Source of the DNA: a virus
Reading direction: 5' to 3' (one strand)
Virus record (IMG/VR): IMGVR_UViG_3300041809_000801
Location: 24,935-88,934 of that record
Length of the DNA: 64,000 bases
The translations under genes and the position numbers were made by a program. Below, piece after piece: positions 1-8,055 of this stretch (the stretch's first letter is position 1; every line of letters starts with the position of its first letter). The notes beneath the pieces are model-generated. The model ran no database searches. It saw nothing but the letters and a program-made list of their open reading frames with translations, and had not been told where the DNA came from.

Positions 1-1365
1 GATCATCTGACCTTGGACTTCAGCATCGCCGAATACCTGCTGTACTTCTTCGAGGTAAGTCTTGATGGGGCGGTTTTCTTGCCAACCATTACAAGTCGGG
101 CCGGAGCACTCGCCCCTGCCGCGATAACACATGACGTAAACGAAGCCACCCGGCTTGACAAGCCCCCTCACTTTTCGCATGACCTGTTTGCGAATCTCAG
201 GCTCCTTAATGACGTTCAACACATTAGCAATCGTTGCAGTGTCGGCTTTCCGCTTCTTCAACTTGTGCATGATGTCCTTGTTGTGCTCCGCCGCACGATT
301 ATATGGGTCAAACACGAGGTTGGTGACACCTTTGCCTTTTAAGAACTCAACCGCGTTATCGAATCGGCCACCGCCGTAATCAAGGTTCACCGTTTTCGGT
401 TGCCACTCTACGCGATTGAACACCGCAGGAAGCTGATTCACAGAAGTGCGCTCCGAGGTATACTCCTGCTTGGGTCTTTCAGCAGCGACGTGTTGCTCCA
501 CCGGAACGTACGCAAAATCAGGTGAAATGCGGATGATGTCCTTCTTCGGGGGCTCCTTGCCTTCAGGCACGAGCGACAACTCATACCACTCTGCCCCCAG
601 CACAACGGGGTCTGCTCCAGTGTTTCGAGCAACTTCCTGAGGAGTGTACCAACCCTGATATGCTCTCTTCTTTTTCTTGAGTTGCGATTCAAGGTATTCT
701 TTCTCTTCGGTGAGGTCATCCATCCAGAGTGGCTCCCCGAACTTCTCCATATACAACCTCAGATTGAGACTACTTGGAACGGCGTGCTGATTGATGAAGT
801 CAAGACGGGCTTGTATGTCTGCTCTCCGCTCGTCTGCCTTGCTGGGCTTGTCAGATTTCGGGCGTGGCGGACGCGGTTTGGACTCCTTCTTGGTGGGGTT
901 GACAAGGTTCTTCGTGAGACCAGCAAAAGTGTTGGGTGCCATGATTTCCCAACTCTCTTCAGGAGTCAGAATGTAGACATCCATGTCTTCAAACCCCATA
1001 CGGAGCCGCTTCTTCGCTCGATGGTTGCCGTCGATGAGGATGTAATTGGTTGATTGTTCAGGAAATGATTTTGACGGTTTGAAGGTGATGACGGCTACGA
1101 TACCCGGCTTGTTCTCATCTACCTCATCAACATGCTCCTTCTTCAACCCTACGTTGAGCATACTGAATGTCCCGGTCTCTTCTTCTCTCTTATCCTGCTC
1201 TATTGAACCAACAAAAGCTTCGAGGAATTTCTTGGGGGCCTTCTGTGATGGGCGTGGGTGGGCAGCGATTATTTGCTCCGCTTTCTCAATGTCGAACACC
1301 ATACCGACATAAGTGAAGAGTTCGCCCTCCCACGCTTTTTTGAGAAGCTTCGATGTGAAAGCCAT
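1..1365 (-). CDS. ParB-like domain fused to SAM-dependent methyltransferase (3' end outside window)
   Basis: An open frame runs without a stop from an ATG at 1365 to the window edge, giving at least 455 residues, so the C-terminus is missing. The N-terminal third carries ILIDGNHR at about residues 108-115, the signature of the ParB/sulfiredoxin fold. The C-terminal part has a Rossmann methyltransferase motif I (VNLDYGGGRFDNA, about residues 324-336), an acidic motif II (LVFDPYNR) and a post-motif KPGGFVYVM near residue 405. ParB-like domains fused or adjacent to methyltransferases are known in phages and plasmids, often linked to DNA modification, but the substrate here is unknown. A Lys/Arg/Pro-rich linker (about residues 150-170) separates the halves. 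It is the last visible gene of a leftward operon and starts 2 bases after the SpeD-like gene. The domain calls are firm; the function is inference. Confidence 0.8.
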   Translation of the reverse strand, partial: MAFTSKLLKKAWEGELFTYVGMVFDIEKAEQIIAAHPRPSQKAPKKFLEAFVGSIEQDKREEETGTFSMLNVGLKKEHVDEVDENKPGIVAVITFKPSKSFPEQSTNYILIDGNHRAKKRLRMGFEDMDVYILTPEESWEIMAPNTFAGLTKNLVNPTKKESKPRPPRPKSDKPSKADERRADIQARLDFINQHAVPSSLNLRLYMEKFGEPLWMDDLTEEKEYLESQLKKKKRAYQGWYTPQEVARNTGADPVVLGAEWYELSLVPEGKEPPKKDIIRISPDFAYVPVEQHVAAERPKQEYTSERTSVNQLPAVFNRVEWQPKTVNLDYGGGRFDNAVEFLKGKGVTNLVFDPYNRAAEHNKDIMHKLKKRKADTATIANVLNVIKEPEIRKQVMRKVRGLVKPGGFVYVMCYRGRGECSGPTCNGWQENRPIKTYLEEVQQVFGDAEVQGQMI

Positions 1366-1367
1366 GA

Positions 1368-1775
1368 TTACTTCCTCTCATAGTTGTGGTAGCCCACAAC
1401 CACCCCGCCAACATTCTTCAGTGCAAATTGTTTGACTCTATCCGCGTCAAAAGACTCACAAGAAAAAACGTTGATGAACACCTTATTGAGTTCGTCAATT
1501 GCATGGATAGTGATACTGCTGGAGTGCAAGAACTGAATACAGCTTATCCCGTCTATTTTGGGCTTCTCAGGATGAGCATGGAGGTCTTTCTTCTCCCCGC
1601 CCCATGTGTACATCGGTCCCCGAATCATGCCAATCTCATCGCATAAGGTCTCTGCGAACTGCCGCACCGTCTTCAGTTGAAAGAACTCGTCGGGGACATC
1701 GTGTATGTCCAGTACAGTTTCCTGTCCATAGTTTTCCTCGCGAACTTTCCTAAGCAACTTAGATTCAAACGGCAT
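1368..1775 (-). CDS. speD-like: AdoMet decarboxylase (SpeD)-like protein
   Basis: This 135-residue protein matches the small bacterial/archaeal S-adenosylmethionine decarboxylase fold, an enzyme that makes decarboxylated SAM for spermidine synthesis after self-cleavage to a pyruvoyl form. The core HSSSITIHAIDE...NVFSC aligns with the family motif ESHISIH...FTC. The pyruvoyl-forming Ser (Ser63 in Thermotoga numbering), His68 and Cys83 equivalents are present at the correct spacing (His to Cys is 15 residues). The Glu before the cleavage Ser is replaced by Ser, which is unusual. The usual N-terminal region is diverged. The gene lies 2 bases from the zinc-ribbon gene upstream and 2 bases from the methyltransferase gene downstream, so it is co-transcribed with a SAM-using enzyme. 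It could act in polyamine metabolism, on another amino-acid substrate, or on SAM pools; the sequence does not decide. Confidence 0.72.
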   Translation of the reverse strand: MPFESKLLRKVREENYGQETVLDIHDVPDEFFQLKTVRQFAETLCDEIGMIRGPMYTWGGEKKDLHAHPEKPKIDGISCIQFLHSSSITIHAIDELNKVFINVFSCESFDADRVKQFALKNVGGVVVGYHNYERK

Positions 1776-1777
1776 AT

Positions 1778-4420
1778 CTATATCTCTTTGTACCCAGTGG
1801 TGTTGTCGCCGACATACACACGAGGAGTTTTGACTTCAGGAAGTTGTTCATGTAGTGCTGGCTTCACTCCCCCCCCCCTAACCACAGGTGCCTCGACCTG
1901 CAAAGGAAAATCCAAAGCTGGCTTAACCACGTTAGCCGGTGCTTGCTCTACGATTGCTGGTGGAGGAGGGGTGGGTGGAAGTGCTGCTGCCATCTTATTT
2001 CCTTTCGCCACATACTGCTTGCATGTGTCAGGGTGATTTTTGCATTCGTAGTAATCCTCGCCACCATCTTCATACGAAACCCGGTGGTCGCCCTTGTCGC
2101 AGCCACAGTTAGCACACCTGTAGGCATCATTCACTGTAGCCACGGAAGCCTTGGCTTTTTCATCGTAAGGAATGACATGCACCCCTTCACAAATGAACTG
2201 CCCGACCGGCGTATCAAAAATGTCACCCTCTTTAAGGTGGTCATTGATTTGGAATTCGTCATAGAGCGATGAGTAAAGCCCCGCCGTCAATCCAACTGCA
2301 TTGGCAGTGGAGTAGTTCATGCCGGGAATGATGAAGGTGTCTGGTACTTCCTTGACAACACCTTGCTCATCGGTGGAGGCGCTCCAGTCCCTGCTTGGAA
2401 GCCCTTTGATGTACCACTCACCGCCCTCCTTAACGACTGAATAGACGGCTGCGGTTTTCACAGCAGCTTCCTTATCAAACACTGGCTCCCACTTTCGTTC
2501 ATCGCTAACGCGATTTTCCACTTCATCTGCCGCTCTTGGCTCTCGTTCATTTAGCAACACATTACTGCCGTCATTCTCCTTACGGAACTTCTCAGCATCC
2601 TCAGGTGAAAAGAAGGACTTTTTGGAGGTTGGGTTATTGATCCCGTCTACAATGCCGTGATCCCAATTCTTGCCGCACTCTTCGCACTTGGCGGTTTCAA
2701 AGTCAGTCGGCATGAGCGCATACTTGGTCGAGCCACAGTGAGGGCACTTGGGTTTTTCTGAACTCAGTTTTGGTTTTCCACTGGATGCAAATGAACCCGT
2801 TTCGTGGCATCCACAATGGACACGACGAGCGTGGCTCAACGCGCTTCTGATATGACCGACACTCTCCTGCCAAAACGGTTTGTTTAAGCACCCTTGAGCA
2901 GATTCCGCCTTAGAACATTTTCCAAGGAACGTGCCCTTTGCATCTTGACGAAGCTTATTCAAGAACTTTTGAGCGTCATCCAAGGAGTTGATAGAGTTAA
3001 GAACAAACCCCTCGAAGTGAGCATCTCTAGCATAATCATGCTCACTTAACACACCAGCGGCACGCAATGTTTGTTCGACAGTCGCCAAATTGGATTGCGG
3101 TGGGATCGGGGGAACTTGAGATGCGGACTTACTACCCCTAATCCCATTGTCCCTTAAAAATTTGCTGTCGAACTTCTTTACATCCTTTTTACGCTGCTTC
3201 ACTTCAGAAACATCGGCGTCAGGTGCGATACCTATGCTGCGAAGTTCACTATTGTCCTCCGACGTGAATTCCATACCAGCGTCTTCCCGCTCTTCAGCCA
3301 TGAGGTCTTCATCATGGTCAACCATGTTCTCGGGAACACCATACTCTTGTGCCATCTCCTTGGCTGTGGTCTCTGCAAACCCCAGTAGACGCTTATACTC
3401 GATAGCGTCGTTGTCGGTGCGGTTGAATTGACTCGTAGAATCGAAGGGTGAGTTACCGCCGTTGTACTCATCAATGGTGCTGTTACCCCGCATGACACGA
3501 ACCGTGTAGCTCTCTGGACCGGCATCATAGAGAACGTGAGTAGCCTTCGCGGCTTTCTTTGCGAGACTCCCCATCTTGTCCAATGTGCGGTTACTAACTA
3601 CTACTACCTTGGCAATCTCCTTCACCGCAGCCTCATGAGCCGAGGCACGCTTTGGAACATGGCGGCGGTTCAGCGTACAGTTGATACGCACCACTGTGTC
3701 CTTAAGATAGTTAATCGCGGCGACGTTGGCATTCTTGGTAAAGCTGTAACGATTCGCGGAGAATTCAAGCATCCCAGCACGAATGGCTTTATCCCATATC
3801 GGCTGAAGAGAGGCTTCAACGCCGAGGCCGTGAAGAGAAATTTTATCACCCTCACTGAACTCTGGAGTCTTACGAATTTTCTTATCGCGTGGAGTCTTAA
3901 AGATGTCACCCAAGGTTCTCTTTCTTGGCTTGGGTTTGTTGGGAAGAACCGAGAGAGCCGCCTCGACCGCGCCATTCTCATCATCGTGAAAGAAGGCATT
4001 AGACTCGTTATGCGTTGCTTCATTCCACACCGTCGCCATACCTCCCTCTTCCACGGTGATGAAGAGGCGACCTTGGTCAGTGTCAATGTAGGGACCTTGG
4101 TATTGATCGAAGGGCTCGACAGTCCCACCTACAGCGTCGGCGATTGCAAAATGGATTGGGTACGCTTCACGAGTGACTTCCGAACGAGACATCTCACCCG
4201 TGGCAAGCTTGGAACGACGCTGACCCGTTTTCACAGAGCCAAAAATAACCTTCTTGGCATATTCACGCATCTCGGGAGGGAAGTCTTTTCCATCCTCAAA
4301 GAGTCCACCCCGATACTTGTTGAGGTAGACTTTGGACATGCTATTTCTCAGCTTTGAATCCCACCAATCCGCATCGGGATAGGAAAAGCGATTTGCACTT
4401 TTGAAAAGTGGATTTTTCAT
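1778..4420 (-). CDS. Large protein of unknown function with two zinc-ribbon clusters
   Basis: An 880-residue protein not recognised as a known family. The start is taken at the ATG at 4420 because GAAGGG lies just upstream; an earlier in-frame start at 4447 would overlap the preceding gene. Two cysteine clusters are visible: CPHCG...CEECG near residues 558-580, and CANCGC...CKNHPDTC near residues 768-795. Both resemble zinc ribbons. The middle is charged and low in hydrophobic segments, and the C-terminal 70 residues are rich in Pro and Ala. It lies between a collagen-like fibre gene and the SpeD-like gene in a leftward operon. A run of nine G (coding strand, near 1869-1877) sits close to the C-terminus. 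It may be a virion or DNA-associated protein, but nothing in the sequence proves this. Confidence 0.75.
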   Translation of the reverse strand: MKNPLFKSANRFSYPDADWWDSKLRNSMSKVYLNKYRGGLFEDGKDFPPEMREYAKKVIFGSVKTGQRRSKLATGEMSRSEVTREAYPIHFAIADAVGGTVEPFDQYQGPYIDTDQGRLFITVEEGGMATVWNEATHNESNAFFHDDENGAVEAALSVLPNKPKPRKRTLGDIFKTPRDKKIRKTPEFSEGDKISLHGLGVEASLQPIWDKAIRAGMLEFSANRYSFTKNANVAAINYLKDTVVRINCTLNRRHVPKRASAHEAAVKEIAKVVVVSNRTLDKMGSLAKKAAKATHVLYDAGPESYTVRVMRGNSTIDEYNGGNSPFDSTSQFNRTDNDAIEYKRLLGFAETTAKEMAQEYGVPENMVDHDEDLMAEEREDAGMEFTSEDNSELRSIGIAPDADVSEVKQRKKDVKKFDSKFLRDNGIRGSKSASQVPPIPPQSNLATVEQTLRAAGVLSEHDYARDAHFEGFVLNSINSLDDAQKFLNKLRQDAKGTFLGKCSKAESAQGCLNKPFWQESVGHIRSALSHARRVHCGCHETGSFASSGKPKLSSEKPKCPHCGSTKYALMPTDFETAKCEECGKNWDHGIVDGINNPTSKKSFFSPEDAEKFRKENDGSNVLLNEREPRAADEVENRVSDERKWEPVFDKEAAVKTAAVYSVVKEGGEWYIKGLPSRDWSASTDEQGVVKEVPDTFIIPGMNYSTANAVGLTAGLYSSLYDEFQINDHLKEGDIFDTPVGQFICEGVHVIPYDEKAKASVATVNDAYRCANCGCDKGDHRVSYEDGGEDYYECKNHPDTCKQYVAKGNKMAAALPPTPPPPAIVEQAPANVVKPALDFPLQVEAPVVRGGGVKPALHEQLPEVKTPRVYVGDNTTGYKEI

Positions 4421-4431
4421 TTTTACCCTTC

Positions 4432-5034
4432 TTACCCGACATACCAATTCACACCATCACTCCATACAGGCATAATGTAACTCCCGCCGCCTGTATAGAC
4501 AGCGCCAAATGTGTTAGCTGTCGCATCAAGTACAAGTGCTCTTTCTCCAATTGCAGGGGGCGGAATCGGCGAGGGAGGGCTTCCAATGCTGCTGTAAATT
4601 TGACTGGTGCCGATTCCCGCCAGAATATTCCACTTGGAGAGATTGGAATCCGGGGGCACATCAATGACACCGCTGGAGATGCAGATGTAAGAATTGCCAT
4701 CGACGTAAGATACGCAATCGTAGGCATTGTAGGTGACGGTGGAGAGCCACGCATTACGCCACGTGAATCCCTGTCCGGTCGCCCCCGGTACTCCGGGGTT
4801 GCCTTGAACTCCGGGGTCTCCCTGAACTCCGGGATTGCCCGGAATCCCTTGTTCACCCTGAGGGCCGGGAGAACCAACTGCAAATGTATCCCAAATTGTT
4901 CCGATGTTAGCCTGTATCGGGGCTTGGTTGGTGTTAATGTCCAACGCGACATACGAAACTGTAAGGTAAAAAACTACATCGTCAATTTGATAAGTGGCAC
5001 CCGCATTCCACGGTCCACGCCAGTTCAATGCCAT
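4432..5034 (-). CDS. Collagen-like tail fibre/adhesin protein
   Basis: A 200-residue protein with about twelve Gly-X-Y triplets (residues 54-89, for example GPQGEQGIPGNPG) that should form a collagen-like triple helix. The triplets are flanked by two short aromatic modules, WNAGATYQIDDVVFY and WLSTVTYNAYDCVSY, that resemble carbohydrate-binding modules seen on phage fibres. Such Gly-X-Y rods are common in phage side-tail fibres and trimerise without chaperones. The ATG at 5034 is preferred over the upstream TTG because GGGGGA lies 8-12 bases before it. It is the first gene of the leftward block that starts opposite the small membrane-protein gene. The role as an exposed fibre is an inference from composition. 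Confidence 0.75.
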   Translation of the reverse strand: MALNWRGPWNAGATYQIDDVVFYLTVSYVALDINTNQAPIQANIGTIWDTFAVGSPGPQGEQGIPGNPGVQGDPGVQGNPGVPGATGQGFTWRNAWLSTVTYNAYDCVSYVDGNSYICISSGVIDVPPDSNLSKWNILAGIGTSQIYSSIGSPPSPIPPPAIGERALVLDATANTFGAVYTGGGSYIMPVWSDGVNWYVG

Positions 5035-5146
5035 AGCAGGAATCCCCCTATTAGTAGGTGTCAATAGTTCAGTTTAGGGGTATTTTTGAGGAATTTTTTG
5101 TTGGTTGGGGGACTTCTGAATCCAGTGTTAGGTAGGAGAATAAACT

Positions 5147-5341
5147 ATGCTGCATCTCATCATTTCATTGATTGTGATTGGAATTCTGCTTTGGCTCGTC
5201 AACACGTACATCCCAATGGACGCCAAGATTAAGAACATACTGAATATCGTGGTGGTAATCGCGGTAGTTCTGTGGTTGCTAAGTGCCTTTGGCGTGCTCG
5301 ACATTAGCTCCGTAACCCATCATCCACTCTTCCACAACTGA
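5147..5341 (+). CDS. Small two-span membrane protein, Thivi_2564 family
   Basis: A 64-residue protein that is almost entirely two hydrophobic helices (residues 1-20 and 31-49) joined by a short polar loop (MDAKIKN). The pattern of LVNTYIPMD followed by KIKNILNIVVV matches the small Thivi_2564-type membrane proteins found in bacteria and phages, whose function is not established. A strong TAGGAG precedes the ATG at 5147. It is a lone plus-strand gene between leftward genes, and its stop is 2 bases from the stop of the Dps gene, so the two converge. With two spans and small size it could be holin-like, but there is no lysis gene beside it. Confidence 0.75.
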   Translation: MLHLIISLIVIGILLWLVNTYIPMDAKIKNILNIVVVIAVVLWLLSAFGVLDISSVTHHPLFHN

Positions 5342-5343
5342 CT

Positions 5344-5829
5344 TCAAGCCTGAAGATGCGCCTGAAGGAACCACAAGTCCTTGTCCGCTTCTCGGACGAG
5401 TTCGATGAAAATATCACCAGAAGCTTGGTCGCCGAGATTGATACAGTCGTCAATGTTCCGACGCATGGCATTTGCTGCTTGAGCGAGGCGCGTGGAAAGA
5501 GCAAGAACGTGGTCGGAGCCCCTGACAGCTTCCATCGGGTACTCGGGGATAGACGACCTCGCGGCTGTTTGCCGTGCCGTGCCTTCAGCAACCCCGCCCA
5601 AAGCAGTTACACGTTCGGCGAGTAGGTCGGATGCACTTTCAAGATGTCCCGCCACAGAGTCGAACAGAAGATGAAGTTCATAGAAGGCCATGCCTTTGAC
5701 GTTCCAATGGGCTTGCTTCGCCTGAGTCTTCAGGTCGATTGAATCCGCCAGACGAGCATTGAGAATTTGGATTATCTGTACCCGCTTATCCTCGGGGATG
5801 CTCACTGAAGTTGGAAACATACTTGCCAT
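5344..5829 (-). CDS. dps: Dps-family ferritin-like protein
   Basis: A 161-residue protein of the Dps family: dodecameric cages that oxidise iron(II) with hydrogen peroxide and store iron, and often protect DNA. The dinuclear ferroxidase set of E. coli Dps (H51, H63, D67, D78, E82) is matched residue for residue in spacing by H41, H53, D57, D68 and E72, inside QAHWNVKGMAF and ELHLLFD...ASDLLAERV. Length is normal for the family. The N-terminus lacks the Lys/Arg-rich tail that E. coli Dps uses to bind DNA, so iron or peroxide detoxification is the safer prediction. It lies in a leftward run of small unknown genes and converges on the small membrane-protein gene. A phage-borne Dps is uncommon. 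The assignment is confident; the benefit to the phage is inference. Confidence 0.9.
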   Translation of the reverse strand: MASMFPTSVSIPEDKRVQIIQILNARLADSIDLKTQAKQAHWNVKGMAFYELHLLFDSVAGHLESASDLLAERVTALGGVAEGTARQTAARSSIPEYPMEAVRGSDHVLALSTRLAQAANAMRRNIDDCINLGDQASGDIFIELVREADKDLWFLQAHLQA

Positions 5830-5845
5830 GGGGAACAGCCTCTAT

Positions 5846-6328
5846 TTAGGTGATTCGAATTTGGTAATTCGGAGTAGTGCGGGTGAGTCCGGGGAATCCG
5901 CTAAAAAGAGGACAAGTAAGGTCAAAACTCCCGGCAAACTGAAGCCAGAACCCTCTCAAAGGGTCGTACCCGGAGTTGAGCAGGGTCATGATGCCGAAAG
6001 CTACTGGGGGCGGTGTCTGCGGAACTGGAATGAGATAGATGCGAGAACTTTGAAGGAGTGGGTTAGGCGGCGGGGCGCTTAATTGGTCCCACTCGTAGGG
6101 CTTGTTATAGAACTGCTTACAGAAAAAGGCGAAGGAATCCTGCACAGTAAGTTGACCCACATCATAATGAATCATGTACAGGGTTTGACCGTAACACGTA
6201 TAAGTTGAAGTGTCAGCCCGAATGAAATTGACAGCCAACAACGCCCGGAGCCCCATATCAATGCCACCGTTGCCCAAATTCTCCGGTGGGGCGAGACGGA
6301 CTGCCAAAATGTTTGCGGGTTGTCCCAC
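5846..6328 (-). CDS. Hypothetical protein
   Basis: A 160-residue protein of no recognised family. The chosen start is a GTG whose first base is the last base of the preceding gene's TAG stop (TAGTG), with GAGG just upstream; a longer frame from an ATG at 6376 would overlap that gene by about 50 bases. The composition is ordinary, with a Pro-rich stretch near the middle (APPPNPLLQ...PVPQTPPP) and no membrane segment. Translational coupling to the upstream small gene is likely. A tail-associated accessory role is possible from context only. Confidence 0.6.
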   Translation of the reverse strand: MGQPANILAVRLAPPENLGNGGIDMGLRALLAVNFIRADTSTYTCYGQTLYMIHYDVGQLTVQDSFAFFCKQFYNKPYEWDQLSAPPPNPLLQSSRIYLIPVPQTPPPVAFGIMTLLNSGYDPLRGFWLQFAGSFDLTCPLFSGFPGLTRTTPNYQIRIT

Positions 6329-6597
6329 TAATCCCTCACTTCTGGAAGTTCTGGAGGAGGAATTTTTAGCCACCAACCGCCAATATCTTCACACCAGCGA
6401 CACCACAAACTGTGTTGTTGGGGGTCGCCACTCGCTCTCTCATAACTCTGAACAAAACACCGACCACCAGCAGTTCCACTCACCATAACCGAATAAATAA
6501 ACGGGGCGTCATCGAGGTTACCATTCCAATGCCAGTACCACGCTTGCTCAGTTGGGGGCTCTTGTGTCCAGTTTACTCGTTTGTTTTTGCGTTTCAT
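6328..6597 (-). CDS. Small Trp-rich hypothetical protein
   Basis: An 89-residue protein with ten tryptophans (WYWHWNG, LWCRWCED, GGWWLKIPPP). This is the look of the short Trp-rich domains found in many phage early or accessory proteins, but no function is known. It starts at an ATG 7 bases downstream of the GIY-YIG endonuclease stop and ends in a TAGTG junction with the next gene, so it is part of a leftward coupled set. Two cysteines in WCRWCED could bind metal, but no second pair is present. Confidence 0.6.
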   Translation of the reverse strand: MKRKNKRVNWTQEPPTEQAWYWHWNGNLDDAPFIYSVMVSGTAGGRCFVQSYERASGDPQQHSLWCRWCEDIGGWWLKIPPPELPEVRD

Positions 6598-6604
6598 ATC
6601 ATTC

Positions 6605-7345
6605 CTACCTAGAATTCAATACTCGTAAATTATCCAAAGCAAGTTCTTTTGCTAAGCACCCACAACTTTTCTTATGCCCGGTACGAAGGAGAGTTGTGGT
6701 TGCTATAGTTGTACCACCACAAGAGCACTGACAATTCCACTGAATCAATCCACGTTTATTACGACCCACTTCAGATTCAACAGTGAGACGTTCAAAAATT
6801 TGACCAACAAGAGAGTGAGTGCTCCAGCGTTTGGCGGAACTCTTCTTGAAGGCTTCACTGATAGCTGTGTGCCCTGCGGGGGACATCCTGTGCTTCATGC
6901 CGGTGTGGGTTACAGCGGCCCTCTTACGACGTTCAGCACCGTGCTCAGCTTCAAACTTACGGTAGCCTTTGAGACGATGGATTTCGTCTTGGTTAGCTCG
7001 TGCCCTTCTCAGCTTATCTTGTATTTCAGCAGTGGGTGTAACCCCGCGACCCCCAGCACATAGGTTGTACCCATGTTTCTGCGCTCCCAACATTTCTACC
7101 AACAGTTTCTCTAACTCGAACAGTTTTTCGTCAGATTGGACATTAGAGATGAGAGGGTAGATTGAAAATTTATCCCACCCATATTTTCGCACTGCATTGT
7201 ACAAATAGGGCTTAGCAGTGCTAGGTTTGTCGCTTCTAAAAATACTGCGCTTTTGTAGCCGCCAGTATTGCTGCAAATCTCGGTTACGAGTTTTCCCGAT
7301 GTAATACTTACCATTGACTTGGTTAACTATGACGTAGACAAACAT
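6605..7345 (-). CDS. GIY-YIG homing endonuclease with zinc-finger-like C-terminal domain
   Basis: A 246-residue protein that opens with the GIY-YIG nuclease core (YVIVNQVNGKYYIGKT, residues 4-19, and the downstream Arg and Glu positions). A basic linker follows, with a NUMOD3-like helix near residues 150-170. The C-terminal domain (about residues 180-235) carries CQCSCGG and KSCGCL. Free-standing GIY-YIG enzymes cut a specific DNA site and spread their own gene. The C-terminal CxC...CGC domain is the same type that forms the two repeats of the 127-residue protein at 31476-31859. Its Shine-Dalgarno lies in a hairpin just upstream. It is probably an insertion in the leftward tail operon rather than a structural gene. 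Confidence 0.88.
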   Translation of the reverse strand: MFVYVIVNQVNGKYYIGKTRNRDLQQYWRLQKRSIFRSDKPSTAKPYLYNAVRKYGWDKFSIYPLISNVQSDEKLFELEKLLVEMLGAQKHGYNLCAGGRGVTPTAEIQDKLRRARANQDEIHRLKGYRKFEAEHGAERRKRAAVTHTGMKHRMSPAGHTAISEAFKKSSAKRWSTHSLVGQIFERLTVESEVGRNKRGLIQWNCQCSCGGTTIATTTLLRTGHKKSCGCLAKELALDNLRVLNSR

Positions 7346-7346
7346 A

Positions 7347-7371
7347 ATGGGCTCCTACTTAAGAAGCCCAT
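7347..7371 (-). promoter_or_regulatory. Hairpin overlapping the ribosome-binding site of the GIY-YIG gene
   Basis: ATGGGCT (7347-7353) and AGCCCAT (7365-7371) form a perfect 7-bp stem with an 11-base loop. On the minus strand the AGGAG Shine-Dalgarno of the endonuclease gene (7356-7352) is partly in the stem and partly in the loop, 6 bases before the ATG at 7345. This would dampen translation. No U-run follows on the minus strand, so it is not a good terminator for the gene upstream. Confidence 0.5.
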
Positions 7372-7406
7372 ATTTTATTTTGTATGTAAGTTGTTGAAAA
7401 CAAAGG

Positions 7407-8045
7407 TCAAAAACTTAAGACCCAACTGAATATGATGTTCACGCCGGGTGGGAGCAATAAGGGGGGTAGAGTTTTGTAGTTGATGAGCGTAATTGTGCTT
7501 TGTGCGGCGGACACGCTCGGATAGTTCGAAATGTTGCCAGTGAAATAGGGAGCAGTCTGCATGTTAGTTACAGGCGAGGTTGTGTTTGTGCCACCACCGA
7601 TGAGACCCATTTCACGGATGCTCTGTGTGATGTTATCCGTCGTTGCATTTACGACGCACTCAAAGTCAACGTAGGTCGAGAGTGTATTGACAGAAGTCCA
7701 CCCTCCACTATTGTTCGGCTGCACAAAGTTGATTGCAGAGAGCGGCTTGCGGAGGAACTCTTGAACGAGAGCAGTCTGAACCGGGGTTTCCTGCGGCTGC
7801 GTCTCAGGAGCCCACGTAGGCGAACCTGCGCCAAGAGCAAGACCCCACACAGAGTACAAGGGCTCATGACCGAGAGGGTAAGGAACGGAGGCGTCTGTGG
7901 GATTGGCGTTCGCCATCAACCGGGCGAACAACCACTTCACCACGTTCACGATGACGTTGTGCTTGGAGTATAGTACCTCTCCGGTATCCTCCCGCATGAT
8001 GCGGATGTTACAGGTCGGGTAGTGCTTGGAGAAGTCTTCAATCAT
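7407..8045 (-). CDS. Putative virion/tail-associated protein
   Basis: A 212-residue protein of unknown family. The ATG at 8045 is chosen because AGAGGGCAG precedes it; a longer frame would overlap the previous gene. The N-terminus (HYPTCNIRIMREDTGEVLY, about residues 6-24) looks like a beta-rich fold, and the rest is rich in Thr, Asn, Ser and Pro as in tail-fibre-like virion proteins. The C-terminus is hydrophobic (INYKTLPPLLLPPGVNIIF). It lies downstream of a 73-residue gene and the Nudix fusion gene in one leftward operon. Confidence 0.65.
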   Translation of the reverse strand: MIEDFSKHYPTCNIRIMREDTGEVLYSKHNVIVNVVKWLFARLMANANPTDASVPYPLGHEPLYSVWGLALGAGSPTWAPETQPQETPVQTALVQEFLRKPLSAINFVQPNNSGGWTSVNTLSTYVDFECVVNATTDNITQSIREMGLIGGGTNTTSPVTNMQTAPYFTGNISNYPSVSAAQSTITLINYKTLPPLLLPPGVNIIFSWVLSF

Positions 8046-8055
8046 ATTCTGCCCT

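Noticed and set aside
13-342. Plus-strand 109-residue frame at the left edge
   Set aside because: It is antisense to the methyltransferase domain, whose motifs read cleanly on the minus strand.
3536-4357. 273-residue plus-strand frame opposite the zinc-ribbon gene
   Set aside because: The minus-strand frame has zinc motifs, a ribosome-binding site and correct operon spacing. The plus frame shows none of these.
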